Shown here in pieces: positions 17,308 to 27,494 of a stretch of 64,000 nucleotides of DNA. Both the position numbers and the translations under genes were made by a program. Origin of the DNA: Curtobacterium sp. TC1 (GTDB lineage Bacteria; Actinomycetota; Actinomycetes; Actinomycetales; Microbacteriaceae); contig NZ_CP081964.1 in the NCBI RefSeq assembly GCF_019844075.1, positions 992,001 to 1,056,000 on the forward strand, in the 5' to 3' direction. Each line of letters starts with the position of its first letter. Position 1 is the first letter of the stretch. The notes beneath the pieces were generated by a model that was not told the DNA's origin, did not search any database, and was given only the letters and a program-made list of their open reading frames with translations.

Positions 17308-18093
17308 GTGACCGGCAGGGTGGGATGGGCAGGACGAGGGATCCTCTACCGCGCCTACCAGAGCCGCATCCGCCGCCAGATCGAGGGCAGCGCGAAGCCG
17401 AAGCACGTCGCCATGATCGTCGACGGCAACCGTCGGTGGGCGAAGCAGCTCGGCCTCGAGTCCGCCGCGCACGGCCACCGCGCCGGCGCCGCGAAGATCC
17501 CGGAGTTCCTGACCTGGTGCGACGAACTCGGCATCGAGGTCGTGACGCTGTACCTGCTCTCCGCCGACAACCTGACCGGGCGTGCCGGAGCGGAACTCAG
17601 CGAGCTCGTGGGGATCATCGGCGACCTGGCCGGGGTCCTGGCCGACACCACGGACTGGCGCGTCCAGCACGTCGGGTCGAACGAAGGCCTGCCCGACTCG
17701 CTCGTGTCCGCGCTCGCCCAGGCCGAGGAGCGCACCGCCGGCCGGACCGGTCTCCACATCAACCTGGCCGTCGGGTACGGCGGACGCCGCGAGATCGCCG
17801 ACGCCATGCGCAGCATCGTGGAGTCGCACGGCGCGGGCGGCGGCACGATCGACACCCTGGCCGAGGTCCTGACCCCCGAGCTCATCGGCGACCACCTGTA
17901 CACGCAGGGCCAGCCCGACCCCGACCTGGTGATCCGGACCTCGGGCGAGCAGCGGTTGTCCGACTTCATGTTGTGGCAGAGCGCGCACAGCGAGTTCTAC
18001 TTCGTCGAGGCGCTCTACCCCGACCTGCGCGAGGTCGACTTCCTGCGCGCCGTCCGCGACTTCGGCCTCCGCTCGCGACGCTTCGGCGGCTGA
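17308..18093 (+). CDS. uppS: Isoprenyl transferase (cis-polyprenyl diphosphate synthase)
   Basis: 261 residues. It adds isopentenyl units in cis to make the polyprenyl diphosphate carrier for cell wall synthesis. The DGNRRWAK motif, with its catalytic Asp, is near residue 40, and the end carries the typical DLVIRTSGEQRLSDFMLWQ block and FYFVEALYPDL. Product chain length cannot be read. ispH of the same pathway lies further along the window. Confidence 0.93.
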   Translation: MTGRVGWAGRGILYRAYQSRIRRQIEGSAKPKHVAMIVDGNRRWAKQLGLESAAHGHRAGAAKIPEFLTWCDELGIEVVTLYLLSADNLTGRAGAELSELVGIIGDLAGVLADTTDWRVQHVGSNEGLPDSLVSALAQAEERTAGRTGLHINLAVGYGGRREIADAMRSIVESHGAGGGTIDTLAEVLTPELIGDHLYTQGQPDPDLVIRTSGEQRLSDFMLWQSAHSEFYFVEALYPDLREVDFLRAVRDFGLRSRRFGG

Positions 18094-18208
18094 CCGACGG
18101 ACGTCGCCCAGGCTGCTGACGCGCTGGCCACGTCCCGCGTCGGTTCGGCCACGGCAGCCCCGTCCCAGTAGGCTCACAGGGTTCCACCCCGCGAAAGGTG
18201 CACCACCT

Positions 18209-19318
18209 GTGAACATCGACGAGTACGCCGCCGGCTTCTCCGAAGACCCCGGCTACCTCGACCACGCTGCGTTCGGCCCCGTGCAGACCGCCGTGCTCGA
18301 GGAGCAGCGCGTGCTCGGCACGATCCAGGAGCACATGCGCTTCGGCGCCATGGAGACGCTCGACGAGCAGGACGCCCGCGTCCGCACCGTCGCCGCCCGG
18401 TTGGTCGGTCGCCGCGAGGACCAGGTCGTCTCGCAGACCGCCACCACCCCCGGCCTGCTGCACACCGCCTTCGGCCTGACCGGCGGGGTGCTGGTGTCGG
18501 CGGACGAGTACCCGTCGCTGCCGCTCGCGCTGGCGAGCGCCGCCTCGGCGACCGGCGGCCGGGTCCAGCCCGTCGTCATCGAGTCCGGCGCCGGGTGGAT
18601 GACGCCGTCGCGCATCCAGGAGCGTCTGACCGACGACGTGACGGCCGTGGCGGTCTCGCTGGTCGACTGGCGCACCGGCTACCTGGCCGACCTCGCCGGC
18701 ATCCGCGAGGTCATCGGCGACCGCCTGCTGATCCTCGACGCGATCCAGGGCTTCGGGGTCGTCGACGCCCCGTACGAGATCGCGGACGTCGTCGCGACGG
18801 GCGGCCAGAAGTGGCTGCACGCCGGGTGGGGCACGGGCTTCACCGCGTTCAGCGACCGTGCCCTGAACCGCCTGCGTCCGGCGCTGTCCGGCCCGCACGG
18901 CACCACCGGCTGGCCCGTCGACGTCCCCGCCGTGCGCCCCGGTGCCGCCGGGTACCAGATGACCCGCATCGACCCGATCGCGCAGGCCCGCCTGGCGGTG
19001 TCGCTGGACCGGCTGACCGCCGTCGGTGTCGCCGCCGTGCAGGAGCGCGTGACCGAGCGCGTCGAGCGCGTGTTCGCGATCGCCGACGAGTTCGGGCTCG
19101 AGGTCGAGTCCAGTCGCGACCCGCGCGAGCGCGCCGGCATCGTCGTGCTGCGGCCGGCCGAGGGGCGCCTGACGGCACTGTCCGCGGCGCTGCACAACCA
19201 CGGTGTCACGGCGACCACGCGGCTCGGCGTCGCGCGGGTGTCGGTGTTCGCGTCGACCACCGACGAGACGCTCGACATGTTCCGGGACGCCTGCGTCTCG
19301 TACGCGACGCTGCAGTAG
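18209..19318 (+). CDS. Class V aminotransferase family PLP enzyme
   Basis: 369 residues with the fold-type I class V layout. The PLP lysine is in ATGGQKWLHAGWGTGF, and the Asp that holds the pyridine nitrogen is in LLILDAIQGFG. Family members include cysteine desulfurases and isopenicillin N epimerase-like proteins; the N-terminal DHAAFGPV fits the latter group. GTG 18209 has AAAGG about 11 nt upstream. Substrate unknown. Confidence 0.78.
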   Translation: MNIDEYAAGFSEDPGYLDHAAFGPVQTAVLEEQRVLGTIQEHMRFGAMETLDEQDARVRTVAARLVGRREDQVVSQTATTPGLLHTAFGLTGGVLVSADEYPSLPLALASAASATGGRVQPVVIESGAGWMTPSRIQERLTDDVTAVAVSLVDWRTGYLADLAGIREVIGDRLLILDAIQGFGVVDAPYEIADVVATGGQKWLHAGWGTGFTAFSDRALNRLRPALSGPHGTTGWPVDVPAVRPGAAGYQMTRIDPIAQARLAVSLDRLTAVGVAAVQERVTERVERVFAIADEFGLEVESSRDPRERAGIVVLRPAEGRLTALSAALHNHGVTATTRLGVARVSVFASTTDETLDMFRDACVSYATLQ

Positions 19319-19332
19319 CGCGCCCCACCAGC

Positions 19333-19374
19333 GGACGGGAGGCCCGTGGCGGCGCCGCCACGGGCCTCCCGTCC
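19333..19374. terminator. 42-nt perfect palindrome terminating the aminotransferase gene
   Basis: 19333-19353 is the exact inverse of 19354-19374. It is a full copy of the dispersed palindrome family and lies 15 nt after the stop codon. Confidence 0.75.
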
Positions 19375-19376
19375 GG

Positions 19377-19591
19377 CGGCCGGATGCGTCGACTGCCGGA
19401 GTCGCGTTGTTCACGTGACCGTAACGCCGGAATCCGCGTGTCGCTGGCGGGGTGTCGGAGGGCGGACGTACGTTGTCCCCATCGGGCACCGCGCCCGATC
19501 GAAGCGGCCACAGTCGGTGCTTCGGGACCCGCTCCACGGCCGCGTTCGAGGACATGGACCGGGCTGCTCGCGGCCCGGGGATGGAGTGGTC
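19377..19591 (+). other. Structured untranslated leader or promoter region of phoH
   Basis: About 210 nt with no credible gene precede the phoH start. Several hairpins can be drawn: 19481-19487 with 19493-19499; GCGGCC 19504-19509 with GGCCGC 19538-19543; and CCGGGC with GCCCGG just before the ribosome binding site. I do not recognise a known riboswitch class. Confidence 0.4.
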
Positions 19592-20947
19592 GTGACCTCT
19601 CAGAACGTCTCTCGCGGAACCCAGCACCAGCACACCGCGGACTCGTCCACATCGGTCGCCCAGCGCACGTACGTGCTCGACACATCGGTGCTCCTCAGCG
19701 ATCCGCGGGCGTTGTTCCGCTTCGCCGAGCACGCGGTGGTCCTGCCCGTGGTGGTCGTCAGCGAACTCGAGTCGAAGCGCAACGACCCGGAGATCGGGTA
19801 CTTCGCACGGCAGGCCCTGCGGCTGCTCGACGAGATGCGCATCGAACACGAACGGCTCGACTTCCCGATCGCGCTCGGTGACGGCGGTTCCTTCCGCGTC
19901 GAGCTGAACCACTCCAACCAGTCCGTCCTGCCGTCCGGGCTGCAGCTCGGCGACAACGACTCCCGCATCCTCGCCGTCGCCTCGAACCTGCAGAACGACG
20001 GGCTCGACGTCGTCGTCGTCTCGAAGGACCTGCCCCTCCGCGTCAAGGCGTCGTCGATCGGCATGGCGGCGGAGGAGTACCGCGCCGAGCTCGCGGTGGA
20101 CTCCGGCTACACCGGCATCGCCGACCTGCAGGTGTCCGGCGAGCAGATGGCCGACCTGTACGAGAAGGAGGAGATCCGCTCCGTCCAGCTCGACGGCGTG
20201 CCGGTCAACACCGGTGTCGTCATCCACTCCGAGCGCGGTTCGGCCCTCGGGCGCGTGCACACGGCCGGTTCCGTGGCCCTGGTCCGTGGCGATCGCGAGG
20301 TCTTCGGGCTGCGCGGCCGGTCCGCCGAGCAGCGGCTCGCGATCGACGCCCTGCTCGACTCCGAGATCGGCATCGTGTCCCTGGGTGGCAGCGCCGGCAC
20401 GGGCAAGTCCGCGTTGGCCCTGTGCGCCGGGCTCGAAGCGGTCCTCGAACGGCAGCAGCACAAGAAGATCATGGTGTTCCGGCCGCTGTACGCCGTGGGC
20501 GGCCAGGACCTCGGCTTCCTGCCCGGTGACGCAGGCGAGAAGATGAACCCGTGGGCGCAGGCGGTCTACGACACCCTCGGTTCGGTGGTGTCCGACAACG
20601 TCCTCGACGAGGTCGTCGAACGCGGGCTCATCGAGGTGTTGCCGCTCACGCACATCCGCGGCCGGTCCCTGCACGACGCGTTCGTGATCGTCGACGAGGC
20701 CCAGTCGCTCGAACGGAACGTCCTGCTGACGATGCTCTCCCGCATCGGGCAGAACTCCCGCGTCGTGCTCACCCACGACGTCGCGCAGCGCGACAACCTG
20801 CGGGTCGGCCGCCACGACGGCATCGCGAGCGTCATCGAGCGGCTGAAGGGCCACCCCTTGTTCGCCCACGTCACGCTGACCCGGTCGGAGCGCTCGGCGA
20901 TCGCCGCCCTCGTGACGGACCTGCTGGACTCGCCCGAGCTGGTGTAG
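19592..20947 (+). CDS. PIN-PhoH ATPase/ribonuclease (PhoH2-type)
   Basis: 451 residues. An N-terminal PIN nuclease domain (about 25-160) has acidic residues in [16 protein letters not shown] and VSKDLPLR. The C-terminal PhoH ATPase has Walker [11 protein letters not shown] (about 265) and Walker [12 protein letters not shown]-PhoH fusions are known in mycobacteria as RNA helicase/RNases. GTG 19592 follows GGAG by 6 nt. No separate antitoxin-sized gene precedes it here; a long structured leader does. Confidence 0.88.
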   Translation: MTSQNVSRGTQHQHTADSSTSVAQRTYVLDTSVLLSDPRALFRFAEHAVVLPVVVVSELESKRNDPEIGYFARQALRLLDEMRIEHERLDFPIALGDGGSFRVELNHSNQSVLPSGLQLGDNDSRILAVASNLQNDGLDVVVVSKDLPLRVKASSIGMAAEEYRAELAVDSGYTGIADLQVSGEQMADLYEKEEIRSVQLDGVPVNTGVVIHSERGSALGRVHTAGSVALVRGDREVFGLRGRSAEQRLAIDALLDSEIGIVSLGGSAGTGKSALALCAGLEAVLERQQHKKIMVFRPLYAVGGQDLGFLPGDAGEKMNPWAQAVYDTLGSVVSDNVLDEVVERGLIEVLPLTHIRGRSLHDAFVIVDEAQSLERNVLLTMLSRIGQNSRVVLTHDVAQRDNLRVGRHDGIASVIERLKGHPLFAHVTLTRSERSAIAALVTDLLDSPELV

Positions 20948-20968
20948 CGCCCGGCAAACCCCTCGTGA

Positions 20969-21011
20969 AAGCGACAGATCTCCGCGAACGGTTCGCGGAG
21001 ATCTGTCGCTT
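20969..21011. terminator. Long inverted repeat between phoH and fumC
   Basis: Two 21-nt arms (20969-20989 and 20991-21011) are exact inverses around one base. It is unrelated in sequence to the GGAGGC family. It sits between convergent genes and should terminate both. Confidence 0.7.
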
Positions 21012-21056
21012 CGGCGGAGGGTTCAGCGCCGAGGCGTCAGCGCTGAGGCGGAGGGG

Positions 21057-22460
21057 TCAGTTCGGGTGGGTCATGGACAGGACGTCCAGTGCCGCGTCGA
21101 GCTGCTCCTCGGTGACCTCGCCACGTTCGACGTGTCCGAGCGCCACGACGGCCTGGCGGACGGTGATGCCCTCGGCGACGGCGTACTTCGCGACCTTTGC
21201 GGCGGCTTCGTAGCCGATGACCCGGTTGAGCGGGGTGACGATCGACGGCGACGACTCGGCGAAGGCCCGGGCGCGCTCGAGGTTCGCCTGCAGGCCGTCG
21301 ATCGTCTTGTCGGCCAGCACCCGCGAGCTGTTCGCCAGCAGCCGGATCGACTCGAGCAGGGCCGTCCCCATCACGGGGATCGCGACGTTGAGCTCGAACG
21401 AACCGGACGCACCCGCCCAGGCGATGGTGGCGTCGTTGCCGATGACCCGCGCGCCCACCATCAGGGTGGCCTCGGGGATGACCGGGTTGACCTTGCCGGG
21501 CATGATCGACGAGCCCGGCTGCAGGTCGGGGATGTGCAGTTCGCCGAGCCCCGTGTTCGGGCCGGAGCCCATCCAACGCAGGTCGTTGTTGATCTTCGTC
21601 AGGCTGACCGCGAGCACCTTGAGCGCCCCGGAGGCCTCGACCAGTGCGTCGCGCGCGCCCTGGGCCTCGAAGTGGTCGACGGCCTCGGTGATCGGCAGGT
21701 CGGTGTCGCTCGCGAGCTGGGCGATGACCCGCTGCGGGAAGCCCTTCGGGGTGTTGATGCCGGTGCCGACGGCGGTGCCGCCGAGCGGGACCTCGGCGAC
21801 GCGGGGGAGCGTCGCGGTGACCCGCTCGATGCCCAGGCGGATCTGGCGCGCGTAGCCGCCGAACTCCTGCCCGAGGGTGACCGGGGTGGCGTCCATCAGG
21901 TGCGTGCGGCCCGACTTCACGGCGTCGGCCCACAGCGTCGCCTTGGCCTCGAGCGACTCGGCGAGGTGCTCGAGCGACGGCACGAGCGTGCGGAGCAGGG
22001 CCTCGGTCACGGCGACGTGCACCGAGGTCGGGAACACGTCGTTCGAGGACTGCGAGGCGTTGACGTGGTCGTTCGGGTGCACCGCGGTGCCGCCGATCTC
22101 CGACGCCAGGGTTGCCAGGACCTCGTTCATGTTCATGTTCGACGAGGTGCCGCTGCCGGTCTGGTAGACGTCGACGGGGAACTGGTCGTGGTGCTGCCCA
22201 CCGATGATCAGGTCTGCGGCGCCGGCAATGGCGTCGGCGACGGCGGGCTCGACGATGCCGAGGTCGCCGTTCACGATGGCCGCGGCGCGCTTGATGCGGG
22301 CGAGCGCCACGATCTGGGCCGACTCGAGCCCGGTGCCCGAGATGGGGAAGTTCTCGACCGCGCGCTGGGTCTGGGCGCGGTACAACGCCGACTTCGGCAC
22401 CCGCACCTCGCCCATGGTGTCGTGCTCGATGCGGAACTCGGTCTCGGTGGTGTCGGTCAC
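21057..22460 (-). CDS. fumC: Class II fumarate hydratase
   Basis: 467 residues. It interconverts fumarate and malate in the TCA cycle without an Fe-S cluster. The fumarase/aspartase signature [11 protein letters not shown] is present, with SGTSSNMN and the THLMDATPV segment holding active-site residues. GTG 22460 was chosen; AGGAAGGA lies about 10 nt upstream. The order fumC, carbonic anhydrase, DUF4245 and xseB on one strand suggests a shared transcript. Confidence 0.95.
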   Translation of the reverse strand: MTDTTETEFRIEHDTMGEVRVPKSALYRAQTQRAVENFPISGTGLESAQIVALARIKRAAAIVNGDLGIVEPAVADAIAGAADLIIGGQHHDQFPVDVYQTGSGTSSNMNMNEVLATLASEIGGTAVHPNDHVNASQSSNDVFPTSVHVAVTEALLRTLVPSLEHLAESLEAKATLWADAVKSGRTHLMDATPVTLGQEFGGYARQIRLGIERVTATLPRVAEVPLGGTAVGTGINTPKGFPQRVIAQLASDTDLPITEAVDHFEAQGARDALVEASGALKVLAVSLTKINNDLRWMGSGPNTGLGELHIPDLQPGSSIMPGKVNPVIPEATLMVGARVIGNDATIAWAGASGSFELNVAIPVMGTALLESIRLLANSSRVLADKTIDGLQANLERARAFAESSPSIVTPLNRVIGYEAAAKVAKYAVAEGITVRQAVVALGHVERGEVTEEQLDAALDVLSMTHPN

Positions 22461-22622
22461 GTCGTCGTGGTCCTTCCTGGGGTGCTCGCCGGACGCGGTC
22501 GCGTCGGGGGACTGCGCCGGCGCACGAGGTCCCCGTGGGTCACGGAACCGGCGCCGGGCGTCGCGTTCGACTGTACCGGTGCGTCGGGTGTGGGGACGTG
22601 CGGGTGCGGCGCCGAGGCGGCG

Positions 22623-23237
22623 TCAGGCGTTGCCGACGACCGTGTCGATGGTGACCTCGCCCGTGCCGAGGTCGTAGGTCGCGCCGACCACGGCCAGCCG
22701 ACCCTCGGCGATCGCGTCGGAGACCGCACCGGAGCGCTCGAGCACCTGGCGCAGCGTGGCCTCGAGGTGGGCGGCGCCGATCGCCTCCTGCGGGAGCTCG
22801 GCGTCGGTGGCGCGGACCTTCTCGACGCTCGGGGCGATGGCGTCCACCAGGGCCTGCAGGTGCGGCGCGGGGACGGGCTCACCGGAGCGGGCGGCGGCGA
22901 CGGCACCGCACCGGGTGTGGCGCAGGACGACGACGAGCGGGGTGCCGAGCGCGACGACCGCGAACTCGATCGAGCCGAGCACGACGTCGTCGACGATCTG
23001 CCCGGCGTTGCGGATGGCGAAGAGGTCGCCGATGCCCGCGTCGAACACGTGCTCGAACGGCACGCGTGAGTCGGAGCAGCCGAGGACGGTCGCGAACGGC
23101 GACTGCGAGCCCTGGAGCTCGGTGCGACGGTCGGGGTCCGTGCGGCCCATGCGGCGCTTGTCGGCGGCGAAGCGGGCGTTGCCGTCGACGAGCAGGCGCA
23201 GGGCGTCGGACGGGGTGGAGGCGGCGCGGTCGGGCAT
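22623..23237 (-). CDS. Beta-class carbonic anhydrase
   Basis: 204 residues. It hydrates CO2 to bicarbonate with a zinc held by two Cys and one His. The ligand motifs are GCSDSRVP (about 53) and LRHTRCGAV (about 107), and the dyad Asp-Arg is intact in CSDSR. The start is ATG 23237 with GAGGAG just upstream. The short spacer to the fumC start holds no gene. Confidence 0.92.
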   Translation of the reverse strand: MPDRAASTPSDALRLLVDGNARFAADKRRMGRTDPDRRTELQGSQSPFATVLGCSDSRVPFEHVFDAGIGDLFAIRNAGQIVDDVVLGSIEFAVVALGTPLVVVLRHTRCGAVAAARSGEPVPAPHLQALVDAIAPSVEKVRATDAELPQEAIGAAHLEATLRQVLERSGAVSDAIAEGRLAVVGATYDLGTGEVTIDTVVGNA

Positions 23238-23307
23238 GGGGCTCCTCGGATCGGGTCGGGCGGTGTCGGGTTGCGGAGGTGTCCGGCGGTGCGGCGTCCG
23301 GCGGTGG

Positions 23308-23943
23308 TTACCGGGCGAACTGCTCGGCGACGGCCTTGGCCACGGTGCGGTACGACGAGTCGTCGGCGGTGCCGGAGAGCACGACGGTGTTCGCGCCGAA
23401 CGTCGACACGAGCGAGTACGCGTGGTTGCCGGCGTCGGAGCCTTCGTCCCGTCGGTCGTAGACGGTCCACTTCGTGCCGTCGATCACGCGGCTGCCGGTG
23501 GACGGGCGCTGGTCGAGCTGGTTCGACACCCACGAGCCGTTGGCGTCGATGCCCTGCTGCAGGCTGAGGTACTGCTTGTCCGGCGTCACGAACCCGACGG
23601 TCCAGACGTCGACGTCGTCCGAGGCCTTGTCGGAGAAGTCGGCGCGGTTCGACGTGAAGCCGCTCGGCAGGTCGGGGGCGGCCAGGGTGATGTCCCCGAC
23701 GTGGGCGTCGGCCGCGATCTGCTGGTAGTCGACGGTGCGGTCGACCGTGGTGTCCGGCCGCACGACCACGGCGACGAGGAACAGGACGATGCCGAGCGAC
23801 GCGATGAGCGCGATCACGAGGTTGAAGGCGGTCTGGTGCTGGCGGCGAGCGGTCCGTGCGGCGTCCTTGCGCGCCCAGGTCTCCTCCGCCGTCTCGGGGC
23901 GACCGAGTTCGGCGACGATCGGACGACCGTTCGCGTCGGTCAT
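23308..23943 (-). CDS. DUF4245 membrane-anchored protein
   Basis: 211 residues. A charged N-terminus with an [15 protein letters not shown] segment is followed by one membrane helix (about 42-62) and a soluble extracytoplasmic domain of about 145 residues. This is the DUF4245 layout of actinobacteria. ATG 23943 overlaps the xseB stop (ATGA), so translation is coupled to xseB. Function unknown. Confidence 0.8.
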   Translation of the reverse strand: MTDANGRPIVAELGRPETAEETWARKDAARTARRQHQTAFNLVIALIASLGIVLFLVAVVVRPDTTVDRTVDYQQIAADAHVGDITLAAPDLPSGFTSNRADFSDKASDDVDVWTVGFVTPDKQYLSLQQGIDANGSWVSNQLDQRPSTGSRVIDGTKWTVYDRRDEGSDAGNHAYSLVSTFGANTVVLSGTADDSSYRTVAKAVAEQFAR

Positions 23944-24185
23944 CGGGCGGAGCCGTCCTCGGCGCTGCTGGCCGCGCGCGCCGCGTCGAGCCGTGCCCGG
24001 GCGCCCACGAGCCACTCTTCGCAGCGCGAGGCGAGGGCCTCGCCGCGCTCCCAGAGCGACAGCGAGCGTTCGAGGGTCGCGGAGCCCTGTTCGAGCTCGC
24101 TCACGACGCGCACGAGTTCGTCGCGGGCGGCTTCGTAGCTCAGCGACTGGACGTCGGTCTGCTCGGGTTCCTGCTGGGATGGCAC
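23940..24185 (-). CDS. xseB: Exodeoxyribonuclease VII small subunit
   Basis: 81 residues, the normal size. The core [20 protein letters not shown], and the following [11 protein letters not shown] and CEEWL segments, match XseB, which binds the XseA helices to form ExoVII. Here xseA lies upstream on the same strand but a gene on the other strand separates them. xseB has its own leaderless promoter (TAGGAT, 6 nt before GTG). Confidence 0.92.
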   Translation of the reverse strand: MPSQQEPEQTDVQSLSYEAARDELVRVVSELEQGSATLERSLSLWERGEALASRCEEWLVGARARLDAARAASSAEDGSAR

Positions 24186-24191
24186 GACCCG

Positions 24192-24197
24192 ATCCTA
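24192..24197 (-). promoter_or_regulatory. -10 hexamer TAGGAT, leaderless start of xseB
   Basis: The hexamer ends 6 nt before GTG 24185 on the minus strand, so xseB is expressed independently of xseA. Confidence 0.6.
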
Positions 24198-24254
24198 CCG
24201 AGCGTCCACCGACGCACGGTCCCGCCCGCTGCGCCTGGGGAGAACACCGGCCGG

Positions 24255-24260
24255 TAGGGT
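24255..24260 (+). promoter_or_regulatory. -10 hexamer TAGGGT, leaderless start of the hydrolase gene
   Basis: The hexamer ends 6 nt before ATG 24267, back to back with the xseB promoter. Confidence 0.6.
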
Positions 24261-24266
24261 CGCGCC

Positions 24267-25025
24267 ATGGCTGATCTCCCCGAGGGCGTGGACTGGTACC
24301 CGGCACCGGGTGCAGGACCCGGAGCGGAGCACGACGGACGGGCGGGCCGCCCCGCGCTCGCGGTCGTCCTGCCCGGTGGCGGGTACGGCATGCACGCTCC
24401 GCACGAGGGGGAGGGGTACGCCCGCTGGCTCAACGGCATCGGCATCGACGCGGTCGTGTTCGCGTACCCGCTCGCCCCGCACCGTCACCCGGACGCCGTG
24501 GTGGCGACCCGCGCGCTCGTCCGCGACCTGCGCGCCGGACGCTGGGCGGGCCTCCCGTCCGATCCGCGGATCGTCGTGATCGGGTCGTCGGCGGGCGGGC
24601 ACCTGGCGGCCCTCGTCTCGAACGCACCGACGGCGGCGGAGCGCGCCGTGTCGGACGTCGACGACCGACCCGACCTGACGGTGCTCTGCTACCCGGTGAC
24701 GTCGATGACGGACAATTCGCACGTCGGCAGCACCGACAACCTGCTCGGACCGGGCGCGAGCGTCCGCGAGCGGTCCGCGGTGGACGCGGACCTGCTCGTC
24801 GACGACCGGACCCCGCCGACGTTCCTGTGGCACACGGCCGAGGACGAGCACGTGCCCGTGACGCACTCGCTGTCCTACGCACACGCGCTGGCGCGACACG
24901 GGGTGCCCTTCGAACTGCACGTGTTCGAGCGCGGGGTGCACGGCATCGGGCTGGCCGAAGGGCTCGGGCCGGCCGAGGCGTGGAGCACGCTGGCGACGAC
25001 CTGGCTGCGCGACCGCGGGTGGTGA
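24267..25025 (+). CDS. Alpha/beta hydrolase (BD-FAE/acetyl-esterase type)
   Basis: 252 residues. The oxyanion segment PGGGYGMH (about 37), nucleophile elbow GSSAGG (about 110), an Asp in AEDEHVP and the His in GVHGIG form a complete triad. The pattern fits carbohydrate acetylesterases and related carboxylesterases. It lies on the plus strand between xseB and xseA, interrupting that pair. Substrate unknown. Confidence 0.8.
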   Translation: MADLPEGVDWYPAPGAGPGAEHDGRAGRPALAVVLPGGGYGMHAPHEGEGYARWLNGIGIDAVVFAYPLAPHRHPDAVVATRALVRDLRAGRWAGLPSDPRIVVIGSSAGGHLAALVSNAPTAAERAVSDVDDRPDLTVLCYPVTSMTDNSHVGSTDNLLGPGASVRERSAVDADLLVDDRTPPTFLWHTAEDEHVPVTHSLSYAHALARHGVPFELHVFERGVHGIGLAEGLGPAEAWSTLATTWLRDRGW

Positions 25026-25050
25026 GCAGACCGTCCGTGACCCCGACGGG

Positions 25051-26304
25051 TCAGGCGGCCGACCCCGAACCCGAGCCGTCCGGACCCGGCCCGTCCGGCT
25101 CGAGCGTTCCGGTCGCCGTCCCCGCGCCGAGCGTGACGTGCACCGGCGTCTGCCCGGACAGGTCGTCGGACGACCGCACCACGCCACCGTCGGCCCGCTG
25201 CACGATCGCGTAGCCACGACGCAGGGTGTCCCGCGGCGAGAGCGCCCGGAGCCTGGCGGTCAGGTGCCCGACCTCGGAGTGCCCCCGCTCGAGCCGGCGG
25301 TCGAGCAGCTCCCGCGACCGGGAGAGGTCGCGGGCGACTTCTTCCGCACGGGTGTCGACGAGCCACGCGGTGGACGCGAGCGCGGGCCGCGAGCGGAGTG
25401 CCGCGATCCGGTCGGCCTCGACCGCGAGGGTCTGCGACAACCGCAGGCCGATGCGGGCGCGGGCCTGCCGGACGTTCGCGAGCTCTTCCGCGACGTCCGG
25501 CACGACACGCTTGGCGGCGTCGGTCGGGGTGGATGCACGGAGGTCCGCGACCTCGTCGAGGATCGGACGGTCGGCCTCGTGCCCGATGGCCGACACGATC
25601 GGGGTGCTCGCCGCTGCTGCTGCGCGGACGAGCCCTTCGTCGCTGAAGCCGAGCAGGTTCTGGAAGTCGCCGCCGCCGCGGGCGATGATGATGACGTCCA
25701 CCGTCGGGTCGGCATCGAGCTCGAGGATCGCCGCCGTGACCTCGCCGACGGTGCGCTCGCCCTGCACCGCGGTGTGGACGGTGCGGAACTCGACCTGCGG
25801 CCACCGGAGCTGCGCGTTGCGCTTGACGTCCTTCTCGGCGTCGGAGTCCTTGCCCGTGATCAGGCCGATGCGGTGCGGCAGGAACGGCAGGCGCTTCTTG
25901 CGTGCGGGGTCGAACAGGCCCTCTTCGCCCAGGGTGCGGCGCAGGCGTTCGAGTCGTTCGAGCAGGTCACCGAGGCCGACGTGCTTCATCTCGACGACCT
26001 GCATGGTCAGCGAGCCGCCCTTGACCCAGTAGTTCGGCTTGACGGCCGCGACGACCCGGTCGCCCTGCTTGATGTCCGCCGGCACCCGGGACCGCACGCT
26101 CGACCAGATCGAGAACGAGACCGTGGCGTCGACCTCGACGTCCTTGAGCTTGCCGTACACGTTGCCGCCGGCGACGTTCCACTGCGTGATCTCGCCCTCG
26201 ATCCACGCGGTGCCGAGCCGGTCGATCCAGTCGCGGAGCTTCGCGCCCAGGAGTGCGACCGGCCACGGGTTGTCGGCCGTCGGCGGGCCTTGTTCGATCG
26301 CCAT
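25051..26304 (-). CDS. xseA: Exodeoxyribonuclease VII large subunit
   Basis: 417 residues. An N-terminal OB-fold (about 15-110, with YGKLKD and [13 protein letters not shown]) is followed by the catalytic domain with [12 protein letters not shown] and the [15 protein letters not shown] motif, then a helical XseB-binding region. ExoVII degrades single-stranded DNA from both ends. ATG 26304 follows AGAAGGAGC. The upstream in-frame extension has no start with a ribosome site. Confidence 0.94.
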   Translation of the reverse strand: MAIEQGPPTADNPWPVALLGAKLRDWIDRLGTAWIEGEITQWNVAGGNVYGKLKDVEVDATVSFSIWSSVRSRVPADIKQGDRVVAAVKPNYWVKGGSLTMQVVEMKHVGLGDLLERLERLRRTLGEEGLFDPARKKRLPFLPHRIGLITGKDSDAEKDVKRNAQLRWPQVEFRTVHTAVQGERTVGEVTAAILELDADPTVDVIIIARGGGDFQNLLGFSDEGLVRAAAAASTPIVSAIGHEADRPILDEVADLRASTPTDAAKRVVPDVAEELANVRQARARIGLRLSQTLAVEADRIAALRSRPALASTAWLVDTRAEEVARDLSRSRELLDRRLERGHSEVGHLTARLRALSPRDTLRRGYAIVQRADGGVVRSSDDLSGQTPVHVTLGAGTATGTLEPDGPGPDGSGSGSAA

Positions 26305-26416
26305 GTCGCTCCTTCTCGTGCGGGACGTCCATCGTGCCCGACACCGGTGACAGCGGGCGAGCGGCGGGATCTCCACGGATGGTGCCCGCGCCCAGGTCGC
26401 GCGCGTTCCGCTCACC

Positions 26417-26422
26417 TATCAT
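26417..26422 (+). promoter_or_regulatory. -10 hexamer TATCAT, leaderless start of ispH
   Basis: The hexamer ends 7 nt before GTG 26430. Confidence 0.6.
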
Positions 26423-26429
26423 CGGGGAC

Positions 26430-27494
26430 GTGACGATCACCAACGGCCACACGGTCCCGCTCGCCCCGCCGCGTGTGCACGCGGCGCGTGGGCGCCTGCG
26501 GGACGAGCCGGTCGCCGGTCCGAAGAAGGTGCTGCTCGCAGCCCCGCGCGGCTACTGCGCCGGGGTCGACCGGGCGGTCGTGGCGGTCGAGAAGGCGCTC
26601 GAGCAGTACGGCGAGCCCGTCTACGTCCGCAAGCAGATCGTGCACAACGTCCACGTCGTGTCGACCCTCGAGCAGCGCGGCGCGGTCTTCGTCGACGACG
26701 TCGCCGAGGTCCCGCGCGGGTCACACGTCGTCTTCAGCGCCCACGGCGTCTCACCGGCCGTCGTGGCAGGGGCTGCCGAACGCGACCTGCACGCCATCGA
26801 CGCCACCTGCCCCCTGGTCACCAAGGTCCACCGCGAGGCCACCCGCTTCGCGAAGGCCGAGCGCACCATCATCCTCATCGGGCACACCGGCCACGAAGAG
26901 GTCGAGGGCACCATGGGCCACGCCCCCGACCGCACGATCCTGGTCAACGGACCGGACGACGTCGCCGCGCTCGACGTCCCCGACCCCGACAACCTGGTCT
27001 GGCTGTCGCAGACCACGCTGAGCGTCGACGAGACGATGGAGACCGTCCGCCTGCTGCGCGAGAAGTACCCCACGATCGCGAACCCGCCGTCGGACGACAT
27101 CTGCTACGCCACCCAGAACCGCCAGGTCGCGATCAAGAAGGTCGCACCGGGCACCGACCTGGTGATCGTGGTCGGCTCCGCCAACTCGTCGAACAGCGTC
27201 CGCCTGGTCGAGGTCGCGCTGGAGCACGGCGCGAAGGCCGCGCACCGCGTCGACTACGCGGAGGAGATCCGCCAGGAGTGGCTGGACGGCGTCGCCACCG
27301 TCGGCGTCACGAGCGGTGCGTCCGTCCCCGAAGAGCTCGTCGCCGAAGTCCTCGAACAGCTCGCCGACGCCGGGTACGGCGCCGTGGAAGAAGTCGTGAC
27401 CGCACACGAAGACCTGATGTTCTCGCTCCCCAAGGAGCTCCGCACCGACGCGTCGGGCAACCCGACGCGCGCGCTCGGCGGGCGTCGGGCATGA
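26430..27494 (+). CDS. ispH: 4-hydroxy-3-methylbut-2-enyl diphosphate reductase
   Basis: 354 residues. It is the last enzyme of the MEP isoprenoid pathway and makes IPP and DMAPP with a [4Fe-4S] cluster. The three cluster cysteines are in [19 protein letters not shown] and [11 protein letters not shown]. The His residues IVHNVHVV and SAHGVSP and the catalytic Glu region [11 protein letters not shown] are present. GTG 26430 fits a leaderless start; about 35 N-terminal residues precede the core. Confidence 0.95.
   Translation: MTITNGHTVPLAPPRVHAARGRLRDEPVAGPKKVLLAAPRGYCAGVDRAVVAVEKALEQYGEPVYVRKQIVHNVHVVSTLEQRGAVFVDDVAEVPRGSHVVFSAHGVSPAVVAGAAERDLHAIDATCPLVTKVHREATRFAKAERTIILIGHTGHEEVEGTMGHAPDRTILVNGPDDVAALDVPDPDNLVWLSQTTLSVDETMETVRLLREKYPTIANPPSDDICYATQNRQVAIKKVAPGTDLVIVVGSANSSNSVRLVEVALEHGAKAAHRVDYAEEIRQEWLDGVATVGVTSGASVPEELVAEVLEQLADAGYGAVEEVVTAHEDLMFSLPKELRTDASGNPTRALGGRRA

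Noticed and set aside
19377..19591. A known riboswitch before phoH
   Set aside because: No conserved aptamer motif could be recognised; it is reported only as a structured leader.
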